Positions 1 to 7,584 of a DNA stretch of 53,469 bases are shown in pieces. A model generated the notes under the pieces. That model worked only from the letters and a program-made list of their open reading frames with translations, searched no databases and was not told where the DNA came from. Numbering within the stretch: the stretch's first letter is position 1; the number at the start of each line of letters is the position of its first letter. This stretch comes from Christensenella sp. UBA4379. GTDB taxonomy: Bacteria > Bacillota > Clostridia > Christensenellales > Aristaeellaceae. Where the stretch lies: the NCBI GenBank assembly GCA_002391225.1, contig DGRV01000036.1:1-53469 (forward strand). The letters are read 5' to 3'. The position numbers and the translations under genes are program-made.

Positions 1-522
1 GGGTCCGGCGACGTGCTGATCGTCGACAAGATCGGCAAGAACTTTTCCGGCACCGGCGTGGACCCCAACATCACCGGCACCTTTTCGACCCCCTACGCCT
101 CCGGCGGCGTTCAGGTGCAGCGCACCTGCTTCCTCCGGCTGAGCGACGAATCCCACGGAAACTCCCTGGGGGTGGGGCTGGCAAGCGCCATTACCCGCCG
201 CATCTTTGACATCATCGACGCGGATGCCATGTATACCAACTGCATGACCAGCACGGTGATCAAATCGGCCATGGTGCCCTGCGTCCTGAGCACAGACAAG
301 GAAGCCATCCAGTTCTGCATCCGCACCTGCAACCGGATCGACCGGGACAATCCCAAGGTCATCCGGATCAAAAACAGCCTGCACATCGGGCAGGTGATGC
401 TGTCCGGCGCGTACTATGAGGACGTGCTGGCCGGAAAATACCAGGGTCTCAAGGCGCTCGACGCGCCTCAGGATATGATCTTTGACCAAGAAGACACGCT
501 GACAACGCCGTGGCTTCCATAA
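1..522 (+). CDS. LarA-like nickel-pincer isomerase, C-terminal part (truncated by window edge)
   Basis: The frame is open from base 1, so only about the last 173 residues are seen. Motifs such as IGKNFSGTGVDPN, the DESHGN segment and IRIKNSLHIG resemble the C-terminal half of DUF2088/LarA-like proteins. That family contains lactate racemase and other nickel-pincer-nucleotide isomerases acting on 2-hydroxy acids. The catalytic N-terminal half is off-window, so the activity cannot be checked. It ends 22 bases before the aldolase start and is probably co-transcribed with the aldarate genes, so a sugar-acid epimerase role is an inference. Family assignment is from recall of motifs only. Confidence 0.6.
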   Translation, partial: GSGDVLIVDKIGKNFSGTGVDPNITGTFSTPYASGGVQVQRTCFLRLSDESHGNSLGVGLASAITRRIFDIIDADAMYTNCMTSTVIKSAMVPCVLSTDKEAIQFCIRTCNRIDRDNPKVIRIKNSLHIGQVMLSGAYYEDVLAGKYQGLKALDAPQDMIFDQEDTLTTPWLP

Positions 523-544
523 AAAGAGAAAAGGAGTGATCCCT

Positions 545-1435
545 ATGAGCTTTACCCCGAGAGGAATCGTCGTCCCGATCGTGACCCCGGTGGATCAGGA
601 AGGACGCCTGAACGAAAAGGCTTACCGCAGCCTCATCGACTATCTGGCCGACAACGGCATCCACGGCGTATTTCCGTTCGGCACCACCGGCGAATTCTAC
701 GCCTATGACCAGGGCTTCTACAATGATCTGCTCGAGGTGACCAAGGACGCTGTCAAGGGCCGTATGCAGATTTACGCCGGCGCGAACTTCATCACCACCA
801 AGGGTTGCATCGCCATCGCCAAGGCGGTGGAAAAGGTCGGCGGCATCGACGCCCTGAGCGTGCTGACCCCCATGTTCGTCTCCCAGACCCAGGAAGAAGT
901 ATATGAGTACTACCGGGCGGTCGCCTCGGAAACCAGCCTCCCGATCATCATCTACAACAACAAGCCCAAGACCAACGTCACCGTAGAGCCCGCCACCATC
1001 GCCCGCCTGGCCGAGATTGACAACATCGTGGCCGCCAAGGACTCTACCGGCGACATGACCAACGCCGAAGAATACCTGCGCCTGACCCAGGGCATGGACT
1101 TCAGCGTCATGATGGGCAGGGACACCCTGATCCTGGCCGGCCTGCACTACGGCGCCACCGGCGCCATCGCCAGCTGCGCGAACGTGGCCCCGCGGATCGC
1201 CGTGGACATCTACGAAAAATTCCAGGCGGGGGACTACAAGGGCGCGCTGGAGGCCCAGTTCAAGCTGTCCGCCCTGCGCGTGGCCACCAACATGGGCTCT
1301 TTCCCAGTCACGTTGAAGGAAGCCCTCAAGCTGATCGGCCACGACTGCGGCGACTGCGTGCCGCCGATCCTGCCGCTGCATGAGGACCAGCGCGAAAAGC
1401 TCCGCAAGGTGCTTGCGGGCATGGGTCTTCTGTGA
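545..1435 (+). CDS. DapA-family class I aldolase/dehydratase, probably acting on 5-keto-4-deoxyglucarate
   Basis: A 296-residue TIM-barrel protein of the dihydrodipicolinate synthase / N-acetylneuraminate lyase family. Visible signature residues are GTTGE at 46-50, the catalytic Tyr137 in IIYNNKP, and the Schiff-base Lys165 in AAKDSTGD. The ATG at 545 is chosen because the in-frame GTG at 536 lies inside the ribosome binding site AAAGGAG. Neighbouring GudD, GarD, GarR and GarK suggest it cleaves 5-keto-4-deoxyglucarate to pyruvate and tartronate semialdehyde. The alternative is a KdgD-type decarboxylating dehydratase giving 2-oxoglutarate semialdehyde, but no matching dehydrogenase is present. 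Family certain, substrate inferred. Confidence 0.9.
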   Translation: MSFTPRGIVVPIVTPVDQEGRLNEKAYRSLIDYLADNGIHGVFPFGTTGEFYAYDQGFYNDLLEVTKDAVKGRMQIYAGANFITTKGCIAIAKAVEKVGGIDALSVLTPMFVSQTQEEVYEYYRAVASETSLPIIIYNNKPKTNVTVEPATIARLAEIDNIVAAKDSTGDMTNAEEYLRLTQGMDFSVMMGRDTLILAGLHYGATGAIASCANVAPRIAVDIYEKFQAGDYKGALEAQFKLSALRVATNMGSFPVTLKEALKLIGHDCGDCVPPILPLHEDQREKLRKVLAGMGLL

Positions 1436-2352
1436 ACGAAATCGTATCCCGGATGATCAACACCCAGCTGCTGCTGTTTTTGTACATGCTCTGCGGGGTG
1501 ATTGTGGCAAAGCTCAAGATCATCCGGAATGATAACCGCCAGGTGCTGGTCCGGCTGCTGATGGACGTCGCCATGCCGATGATGGTGCTGGCCGCCTTCA
1601 ACAAGAAAACCACCGCCGAGGAGATCAAAGCCTCCTTCCTGGTGATGCTGATCGCCCTGGCCGGCTGCGTGGTGAGCGGGCTGATTGGTCGGGTCGTCTG
1701 GCGGAAGCAACCGGAAAACAAGCGCAAGGTGCTGATGTACGCCAGCATGTTTTCCAACGCCGGCAACGCCGGCCTGCCGATCCTGAAATTGGTGTTCGAC
1801 GACGTAGGGGTTTTTCTTGGCAGCATGTACCTGATCCCGCCCCGGATCCTCCAGTGGACGGTGGGCCTTGGGTTCTTCGTCAAGCCTGAGAAGGGCGGCT
1901 GGGTCAAAAACGTTCTGCTGAACCCGATGGTCGTCACCATCTACATCGGCGCTCTGCTGATGGCGACCGGCTGGCAGATCCCCGGCGTCTTCGGCACCGC
2001 CATCAGCAACCTGGGCAGCATGACCGCTCCCCTTTCCATGATCCTGATCGGGGCGACCCTGAGCAGTATGGATTTAAGGATGCTGCTGGACAAATCCGTC
2101 CTCCTGGTCAGCCTCCTTCGTCTGCTGGTGTTCCCGATGCTGTTCGCCGTCGGTCTCAAATGGCTCGGAACGGACCTGACCACGATGAACATCTGCGTGA
2201 TTCTGCTCGCCATGCCTGTGGCTTCCAACACCGCGGCCATGGCGGAAAGATACGGCGGCGACTATGTCTTCGCCTCGGCCTGCGTGAGCGTGACCACCCT
2301 GCTGAGCGTCCTGACCGTCCCGCTGATTACCTGGCTTGTCCAGCTGCTGTAA
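1432..2352 (+). CDS. AEC (auxin efflux carrier) family transporter 1
   Basis: A hydrophobic protein of about 306 residues with roughly ten predicted membrane segments in two five-helix halves. The conserved segment SNAGNAGLPI in the first half and ILLAMPVASNTAAMAERY in the second are typical of the AEC (PIN-like/malate permease) family. The start is GTG at 1432, overlapping the aldolase stop codon (GTGA), which indicates translational coupling; ATG at 1456 is a possible alternative. AEC members in bacteria carry organic acids such as malate, so uptake or exchange of an aldarate or a carboxylate product is a reasonable inference here. Confidence 0.88.
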   Translation: MNEIVSRMINTQLLLFLYMLCGVIVAKLKIIRNDNRQVLVRLLMDVAMPMMVLAAFNKKTTAEEIKASFLVMLIALAGCVVSGLIGRVVWRKQPENKRKVLMYASMFSNAGNAGLPILKLVFDDVGVFLGSMYLIPPRILQWTVGLGFFVKPEKGGWVKNVLLNPMVVTIYIGALLMATGWQIPGVFGTAISNLGSMTAPLSMILIGATLSSMDLRMLLDKSVLLVSLLRLLVFPMLFAVGLKWLGTDLTTMNICVILLAMPVASNTAAMAERYGGDYVFASACVSVTTLLSVLTVPLITWLVQLL

Positions 2353-2411
2353 GCGGCGGACAAATAAATCTATTATCCCTTTACTTTAAAACATGAGGAG
2401 GAAACACTGTT

Positions 2412-3296
2412 ATGAAAATCGCATTTATCGGACTGGGCATCATGGGCAAACCGATGGCGAAGAACCTGCTGAAAGCCGGCCATGAGCTGCGCGTCTATGA
2501 CCGCAACACCGCTACCCTGGACGAAATGAAGGAAGCCGGCGCGACGATCTGCTCCTGCTCTGCTGAAACCGTCGAGGGCGTGGATCTGGTGCTCACCATG
2601 CTCCCCAACAGCCCGCACGTTAAGTCCGTCATGCTGGAGGACGACAAGCTGGCTGAAAAGATGCCCAAGACCGCCGCTTTCATCGATATGTCTTCCATTA
2701 ACCCTGTCGCTTCCCGCGAAATCGCCGCCAAGCTAGCGGAATACGGCATCGACATGCTGGACGCTCCCGTGTCCGGCGGTCAGCCCAAGGCCGTGGACGG
2801 CACCCTGGCCTTCATGGTCGGCGGCAAGGAAGAAGTCTTCAACAAGTTTAAGCCCGTCCTGGAAGCCATGGGCTCCAGCGTGGTGCTGTGCGGCGACGTG
2901 GGCGCGGGCAACGTGACCAAGCTGTGCAACCAGACCATCGTGGCCGTGAACATTGCCGCCCTGGCGGAAGCCCTGCAGATGGGCCAGATGTGCGGCGTGG
3001 AGCCCGAGAAGATCTTCCAGGCCATCAAGGGCGGCCTTGCCGGCAGCACCGTCATGAACGCCAAAGCGCCCATGATGATGGACCAGAACTTCCAGCCCGG
3101 CTTCCGCATCGACCTGCACATCAAGGACCTGAACAACGTGGTGGACGCCGCCAAGGCTGTGGACGCCCCGATCCCGCTGACCCAGAGCGTGCTGGAAATG
3201 ATGAAGATCCTCCATCACGACGGCGACGGCTCCTGCGACCACAGCGCCCTGCTCAAGTATTACCAGAAACTGACCGGCGAAGTGCTGCACCATTAA
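2412..3296 (+). CDS. garR: 2-hydroxy-3-oxopropionate (tartronate semialdehyde) reductase
   Basis: A 294-residue beta-hydroxyacid dehydrogenase. The N-terminal Rossmann fold has GLGIMG at 7-12, followed by the substrate motif DAPVSGG near residue 118 and the catalytic Lys170 in AGNVTKLCNQ. The family reduces tartronate semialdehyde to D-glycerate with NAD(P)H. Placement directly before glycerate kinase and close to the two aldarate dehydratases supports GarR over 3-hydroxyisobutyrate dehydrogenase. A good ribosome binding site (GAGGA) lies 11 bases before the ATG. Length matches the family norm of about 295. Confidence 0.9.
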   Translation: MKIAFIGLGIMGKPMAKNLLKAGHELRVYDRNTATLDEMKEAGATICSCSAETVEGVDLVLTMLPNSPHVKSVMLEDDKLAEKMPKTAAFIDMSSINPVASREIAAKLAEYGIDMLDAPVSGGQPKAVDGTLAFMVGGKEEVFNKFKPVLEAMGSSVVLCGDVGAGNVTKLCNQTIVAVNIAALAEALQMGQMCGVEPEKIFQAIKGGLAGSTVMNAKAPMMMDQNFQPGFRIDLHIKDLNNVVDAAKAVDAPIPLTQSVLEMMKILHHDGDGSCDHSALLKYYQKLTGEVLHH

Positions 3297-3305
3297 TGAA
3301 TCGTA

Positions 3306-3336
3306 CAGCCGGGCAGGGGCCGTCCCTGCCCGGCTG
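3306..3336 (+). repeat. Perfect 13-bp intercistronic hairpin between garR and garK
   Basis: Bases 3306-3318 (CAGCCGGGCAGGG) are exactly complementary to 3324-3336, leaving a five-base loop. No T-run follows, so it is not a standard intrinsic terminator. It could protect the 3' end of the upstream message or cause partial attenuation between the two cistrons. It lies in the 58-base gap and does not cover the garK ribosome binding site (GGGAGAGG at about 3343-3350). Confidence 0.8.
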
Positions 3337-3354
3337 ACAGACGGGAGAGGCCAT

Positions 3355-4500
3355 ATGAAGCTGATATTTGCTCCTGACTCTTTCAAAGGCTCCCTGACCG
3401 CCATCGAAAGCTGCGACATACTGGAAAAGGTGACCGCCAGGATTTTCCCGGGCGCGGAGACAGTGTCGGTGCCGGTGGCGGACGGCGGGGAAGGCACGGT
3501 GGACGCCCTGCTCAGGGCCATGGGGGGACAAAGGATCACCACCCAGGTGACCGGCCCGCTCTTTGAGCTCGTACAGGCCCAGTGGGGGATGCTGGGGGAC
3601 GGCGTGACAGCCGTGCTGGAAATGGCGCAGGCCAGCGGCCTTCCCTATGTGCCGGCGGACCGGAAGGACCCCAGGCTCACTACCTCCCTGGGAACCGGCG
3701 AGATGATGGCGGAAGCGATCCGTCGCGGGGCGAAAAAGCTCCTGATCGGGATCGGCGGCAGCGCTACCAACGACGGCGGAATCGGCATGCTCCAGGCCCT
3801 CGGCGCTGTCTTTACCGATAAAGAAAGAAAGCCGGTCCGTCCGGTCGGCGGGTGCCTAAAGGATGTGGAAAACGCTGATTTCAGCGGTCTTCTGCCGGAA
3901 CTCAGCGACGTCCAGATCACCGTGATCTGCGACGTCACCAACCCTTTGCTGGGCGAAAACGGGGCGACGTTCATCTACGGCCCGCAGAAGGGCGCTGTGC
4001 CCGCCATCCGGGATGAATTGGAATCCGGTATGGTTCACTTTGCCGACGTGGTCGAAAAAGCCTGCGGAAGGGACTTCCGTTCCTTCCCCGGCGCCGGCGC
4101 GGCCGGCGGGCTCGGGGCCGCCCTGGGCGGGGTGCTGAAGGCCAAACTCCAGTCCGGGATCGACGCGGTGCTGGACGCCGTGGACTTTGACAAAAAGCTG
4201 TCCGGCGTTTCTCTGGCGGTGACCGGAGAAGGCAGAATCGACGGCCAGAGCGTCCGCTTTGGAAAGGTGCCCGTCGGCGTGGCAAAGCGCTGCGCCCTCA
4301 AAGGCATCCCGGCGGTGGCCATCGTCGGCGGCATCGGCGAAGGGGCGGAGGGCCTGTTTGACCTGTGCGAAAGCACGATCCAGACCACGGTCTCCGGACC
4401 GATGAGCCTGGAAAAGGCGATGAGCGACGCCCCGGCCCTGTACGAGCAGGCGGCGGAGCGGCTGTTCAGGGCCATCCGGATCGGCATGTCTCTCAAATAA
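3355..4500 (+). CDS. garK: Glycerate kinase (GarK/GlxK type)
   Basis: A 381-residue protein matching the type I glycerate kinase family throughout: APDSFKGSL at the N-terminus, VPVADGGEGT near 41-50, the GIGGSATNDGG glycine-rich segment, and VTGEGRIDGQS near 286-296. The enzyme phosphorylates D-glycerate to 2-phosphoglycerate, joining aldarate breakdown to lower glycolysis. Length is the family norm (about 380). It follows garR by 58 bases with a clear GGGAGAGG ribosome binding site. No anomaly is seen. Confidence 0.93.
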   Translation: MKLIFAPDSFKGSLTAIESCDILEKVTARIFPGAETVSVPVADGGEGTVDALLRAMGGQRITTQVTGPLFELVQAQWGMLGDGVTAVLEMAQASGLPYVPADRKDPRLTTSLGTGEMMAEAIRRGAKKLLIGIGGSATNDGGIGMLQALGAVFTDKERKPVRPVGGCLKDVENADFSGLLPELSDVQITVICDVTNPLLGENGATFIYGPQKGAVPAIRDELESGMVHFADVVEKACGRDFRSFPGAGAAGGLGAALGGVLKAKLQSGIDAVLDAVDFDKKLSGVSLAVTGEGRIDGQSVRFGKVPVGVAKRCALKGIPAVAIVGGIGEGAEGLFDLCESTIQTTVSGPMSLEKAMSDAPALYEQAAERLFRAIRIGMSLK

Positions 4501-4606
4501 TTCATACATCCGGCAGGGAGCTGAAGGAGTTTCTGTTTCATGCTTACGCAGGGCCGGACATATTTCCATGGATGCTTCATCAACCAAGTGACAGGAGGGG
4601 TTTGAC

Positions 4607-5935
4607 ATGATTCCGAAAGTAGTCAAAATGGACGTTTATCCCGTGGCCGGCCACGACAGTATGGAACTGAATCTGTCCGGGGCGCATGCTCCCTATTTTA
4701 CCCGCAACGTCGTCGTGCTGGAAGACAGCCAGGGCAATCTGGGCGTGGGCGAGGTGCCCGGCGGCCAGAAGATCACCAAGGCCCTGGAGGATGTCAAGGA
4801 CCTGGTGCTGGGCACCAGCATTGCGGACTATAAGGGCACGCTGAACAAGGTGCGCGCCTGGCTGTCCGCCAACATCAAGGATGACGTCCGGGGCCTTCAG
4901 ACCTTTGACCTGCGCACCGGCGTCCATGTGGTGACGGCCATTGAAGCGCCTCTATTGGACCTGCTGGGCAAATATCTGGAGCTCCCCGCGGCCGCGCTGA
5001 TGGGTGACGGCATTCAGCGGGACCGGGTGCGCTTCCTGAGCTACCTGTTCTACATCGGGGACAGGAAGAAGACGGACCTTCCCTATATCAGCGAGGAAGA
5101 CAGCCCCTGCGAATGGTACCGCCTGCGCAATGAAGAGGCCCTGACGCCCGATGCCATCGTGGCCCTGGCCAAGGCGACGGTGGAAAAATACGGCTTTGAA
5201 GATTTCAAGCTCAAAGGCGGCGTGCTGGCCCCCAAAGAAGAAGTCAAGGCCGTGACCGCCATCAAGAAAGCCTTCCCCAACGCCCGCGTCGACCTGGACC
5301 CCAACGGCTGCTGGAGCCTGAAGGAAGCCCTCGAAGTTGCGCCGGACTTAAAGAACGTCCTGGCCTATATGGAAGATCCCTGCGGAGCGGAAGACGGCTT
5401 CTCCGGCCGCGAAATCATGGCGGAATTCCGCAAGGCCACCATGATGCCGACCGCCACCAACATGATCAACACGGACTGGCGGCAGATGTGCCACACCATC
5501 GCCCTGCAGAGCGTGGACATCCCGCTGGCTGATCCCCATTTCTGGACGATGAACGGCTCTGTCCGCGTCGGCCAGCTGTGCAACGATTTCGGCCTCATGT
5601 GGGGCTGCCACAGCAACAACCATTTCGACATCTCCCTGGCGATGGTCGTCCAGTGCGCTGCCGCGATCCCCGGCAAGATGAACGGCATCGACACCCACTG
5701 GATCTGGCAGGAGGGCCGCGAGCGCCTGACCAAGGAACCCATGCAGATCGTGGACGGCTGCATCACCCTGCCGAACAAGCCCGGTTTGGGCATCGACGTG
5801 GACCTGGATCAGGTCAAGAAGGCCAACAAGATTTATATGGAGAACTGCCTGGGCGCCCGCAACGACGCCATCGGCATGCAGTACCTGATTCCCGGGTGGA
5901 AGTTTGATAACAAGAAGCCCTGCCTTGTCAGATAA
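4607..5935 (+). CDS. gudD: D-glucarate dehydratase (enolase superfamily)
   Basis: A 442-residue protein with the complete glucarate dehydratase active site. It has Lys201 and Lys203 in FKLKGG, metal ligands Asp231 (DLDPNG), Glu256 (MEDPCG) and Asn285 (TNMIN), and the catalytic His335 in GCHSNN. All sit four residues before the known E. coli GudD positions. The product is 5-keto-4-deoxy-D-glucarate from D-glucarate (or L-idarate). The start ATG follows an AGGAGG site at 4592-4598. The 106-base gap before it holds no recognised element. Confidence 0.93.
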   Translation: MIPKVVKMDVYPVAGHDSMELNLSGAHAPYFTRNVVVLEDSQGNLGVGEVPGGQKITKALEDVKDLVLGTSIADYKGTLNKVRAWLSANIKDDVRGLQTFDLRTGVHVVTAIEAPLLDLLGKYLELPAAALMGDGIQRDRVRFLSYLFYIGDRKKTDLPYISEEDSPCEWYRLRNEEALTPDAIVALAKATVEKYGFEDFKLKGGVLAPKEEVKAVTAIKKAFPNARVDLDPNGCWSLKEALEVAPDLKNVLAYMEDPCGAEDGFSGREIMAEFRKATMMPTATNMINTDWRQMCHTIALQSVDIPLADPHFWTMNGSVRVGQLCNDFGLMWGCHSNNHFDISLAMVVQCAAAIPGKMNGIDTHWIWQEGRERLTKEPMQIVDGCITLPNKPGLGIDVDLDQVKKANKIYMENCLGARNDAIGMQYLIPGWKFDNKKPCLVR

Positions 5936-5940
5936 CATCA

Positions 5941-6005
5941 ATGGTCTGTTGCACAGCGCCGTGATGGGGGGATACGTCCCCTTATCTTGGGCTGTGCAAC
6001 ACCAT
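5941..6005 (+). repeat. Two-tier imperfect hairpin in the gudD-garD intergenic gap
   Basis: The outer arms are ATGG plus TGTTGCACAGC (5941-5944, 5947-5957) pairing with GCTGTGCAACA plus CCAT (5991-6005), broken only by a two-base bulge. Inside, GGGGA (5968-5972) pairs with TCCCC (5977-5981) around a TACG loop, an UNCG-class tetraloop. No T-run follows. It ends about ten bases before the garD ribosome binding site (CAGGAGG at 6014-6020), so it could act as an mRNA stability or processing element or modulate garD translation. Confidence 0.8.
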
Positions 6006-6027
6006 ATTTCAAACAGGAGGATGCAAC

Positions 6028-7539
6028 ATGCGTACATACGTTCAGATTAAGCCGGAGGACAATGTGGCCATTGCCGTCCAGGAGCTGAAAAAGGGAACGG
6101 AAATCATGCCCGGCGTCGTGACCTTAAGTGATATTCCGCAGGCGCACAAGATCGCCCTGACCGATATTCCAAAGGAAGGCGCCATTATCCGCTACGGCGT
6201 GACGCTGGGGTATGCGCTGGACCCGATCGCAAAGGGCCAGTGGATCAATGAACACATGCTGCGTCTGCCTACCCCGCCGTCCCTGGATGATATGCCCTGG
6301 GGCACGAACCTCCGCACGGACCTTCCGGAGCCGCCGGTTCACACCTGGTGGGGCTATCGGAATCCCGAAGGCGGGCCTGCGGGCACCCGGAATATGCTTG
6401 GCATCCAGACAACCGTTCAGTGCGTGGAAGGCACCCTGAACGTGGCGGTGGAGCGCATCCGCCGGGAGCTGCTGCCCAAATATCCGAACGTCGATGACGT
6501 GGTGCCCATCAACCACGCCTACGGCTGTGGGGTGGCCATTAACGCGCCGGAGGCCAAGGTGCCGATCCGGGCTCTTCGGAACATCGCCCATCACCCGAAC
6601 TTCGGCGGCCAGCTGATGGTCGTCTCCCTGGGCTGCGAAAAGCTGACGGTGGACATGCTGGTGGGGCCGGAAAACAATACGCCGGAGAACGTGGTGGTAC
6701 TGCAGGAATGCCACGGCTTTGAGGGCTGCATGAAGGCCTTGATGGAGATGGCGGAAAAGAAGCTCAAAATCCTGAACGAGCGCCGCAGGGAAGAGCTGCC
6801 GCTCAGCGACCTGCTGATCGGCATGCAGTGCGGGGGGAGCGACGCCTTTTCCGGCGTCTCCGCCAACCCTTCCGCGGGCTACGCGGCGGACATGCTGGTC
6901 AAGGGCGGGGCGACCGTCCTGTTCAGCGAGGTCACGGAGGTGCGCGACGGGGTGCACTATATCGCCGAGCGCTGCGTATCCAAGGAGGTCCGGGACAAGC
7001 TGGCGGCTGAAATGCGCTGGTACGACCATTATCTGGAGGAAGGCCAGGTAGACCGCAGCGCCAACCCGACCCCCGGCAACAAAAAGGGCGGCCTGTCCAA
7101 CATCGTGGAAAAGGCCATGGGCTCCATCGCCAAATCCGGCACGTCCCCGATCGTGGAGGTCCTGTCTCCCGCGGAGCGGCCGACCAAGCACGGCGAAATC
7201 TTCGCCGCGACCCCAGCCAGCGACATCGTCTGCGGCCCCTGCCAGATGGCCAGCGGCATTGGACTTCAGGTGTTCATGACCGGACGGGGCACCCCCTATA
7301 ACCTGGCGGCCGTTCCGGTGATCAAGGTCTGCTCCCGCAACGAGCTCAAGGAGCAGTGGCCGGATATTATCGACATCAGCGCCGGCGCTGTGGCGACGGG
7401 GGAAAAGACCATCGAAGAGGTCGGCACGGAAATCTTCCACAAGATCATCGACTGCGCCAGCGGGAAAGACAAGCCCTTTGCCGAAAAGTACGGCATGCAT
7501 AACTATCTGTGCGTCTTTAACCCCGCTCCGATTACCTGA
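6028..7539 (+). CDS. garD: Galactarate dehydratase (UxaA/GarD family)
   Basis: A 503-residue protein with an N-terminal SAF-like domain (about 1-85) and a C-terminal UxaA-type dehydratase domain starting near WWGYRNPEGGPAGTRN. Conserved segments include NHAYGCGVAIN and GMQCGGSDAFSG. The family dehydrates galactarate or altronate using a bound metal. Length and the paired gudD gene favour galactarate dehydratase, which gives the same 5-keto-4-deoxyglucarate as GudD. UxaA-type altronate dehydratase is the alternative, but no uronate isomerase or mannonate gene is nearby. Confidence 0.85.
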   Translation: MRTYVQIKPEDNVAIAVQELKKGTEIMPGVVTLSDIPQAHKIALTDIPKEGAIIRYGVTLGYALDPIAKGQWINEHMLRLPTPPSLDDMPWGTNLRTDLPEPPVHTWWGYRNPEGGPAGTRNMLGIQTTVQCVEGTLNVAVERIRRELLPKYPNVDDVVPINHAYGCGVAINAPEAKVPIRALRNIAHHPNFGGQLMVVSLGCEKLTVDMLVGPENNTPENVVVLQECHGFEGCMKALMEMAEKKLKILNERRREELPLSDLLIGMQCGGSDAFSGVSANPSAGYAADMLVKGGATVLFSEVTEVRDGVHYIAERCVSKEVRDKLAAEMRWYDHYLEEGQVDRSANPTPGNKKGGLSNIVEKAMGSIAKSGTSPIVEVLSPAERPTKHGEIFAATPASDIVCGPCQMASGIGLQVFMTGRGTPYNLAAVPVIKVCSRNELKEQWPDIIDISAGAVATGEKTIEEVGTEIFHKIIDCASGKDKPFAEKYGMHNYLCVFNPAPIT

Positions 7540-7584
7540 TCTTACGCAAAAAGCTCCTTCCGGCTGGTGAAAGAGAGGTAGGCC

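Noticed and set aside
3306..3336. Considered as an intrinsic terminator
   Set aside because: There is no T-run after the stem and the downstream gene is in the same pathway, so an intercistronic element is more likely.
5941..6005. Considered as a riboswitch
   Set aside because: It is a simple two-tier hairpin between cistrons, with no conserved ligand-pocket sequence that I recognise and no paired expression platform.
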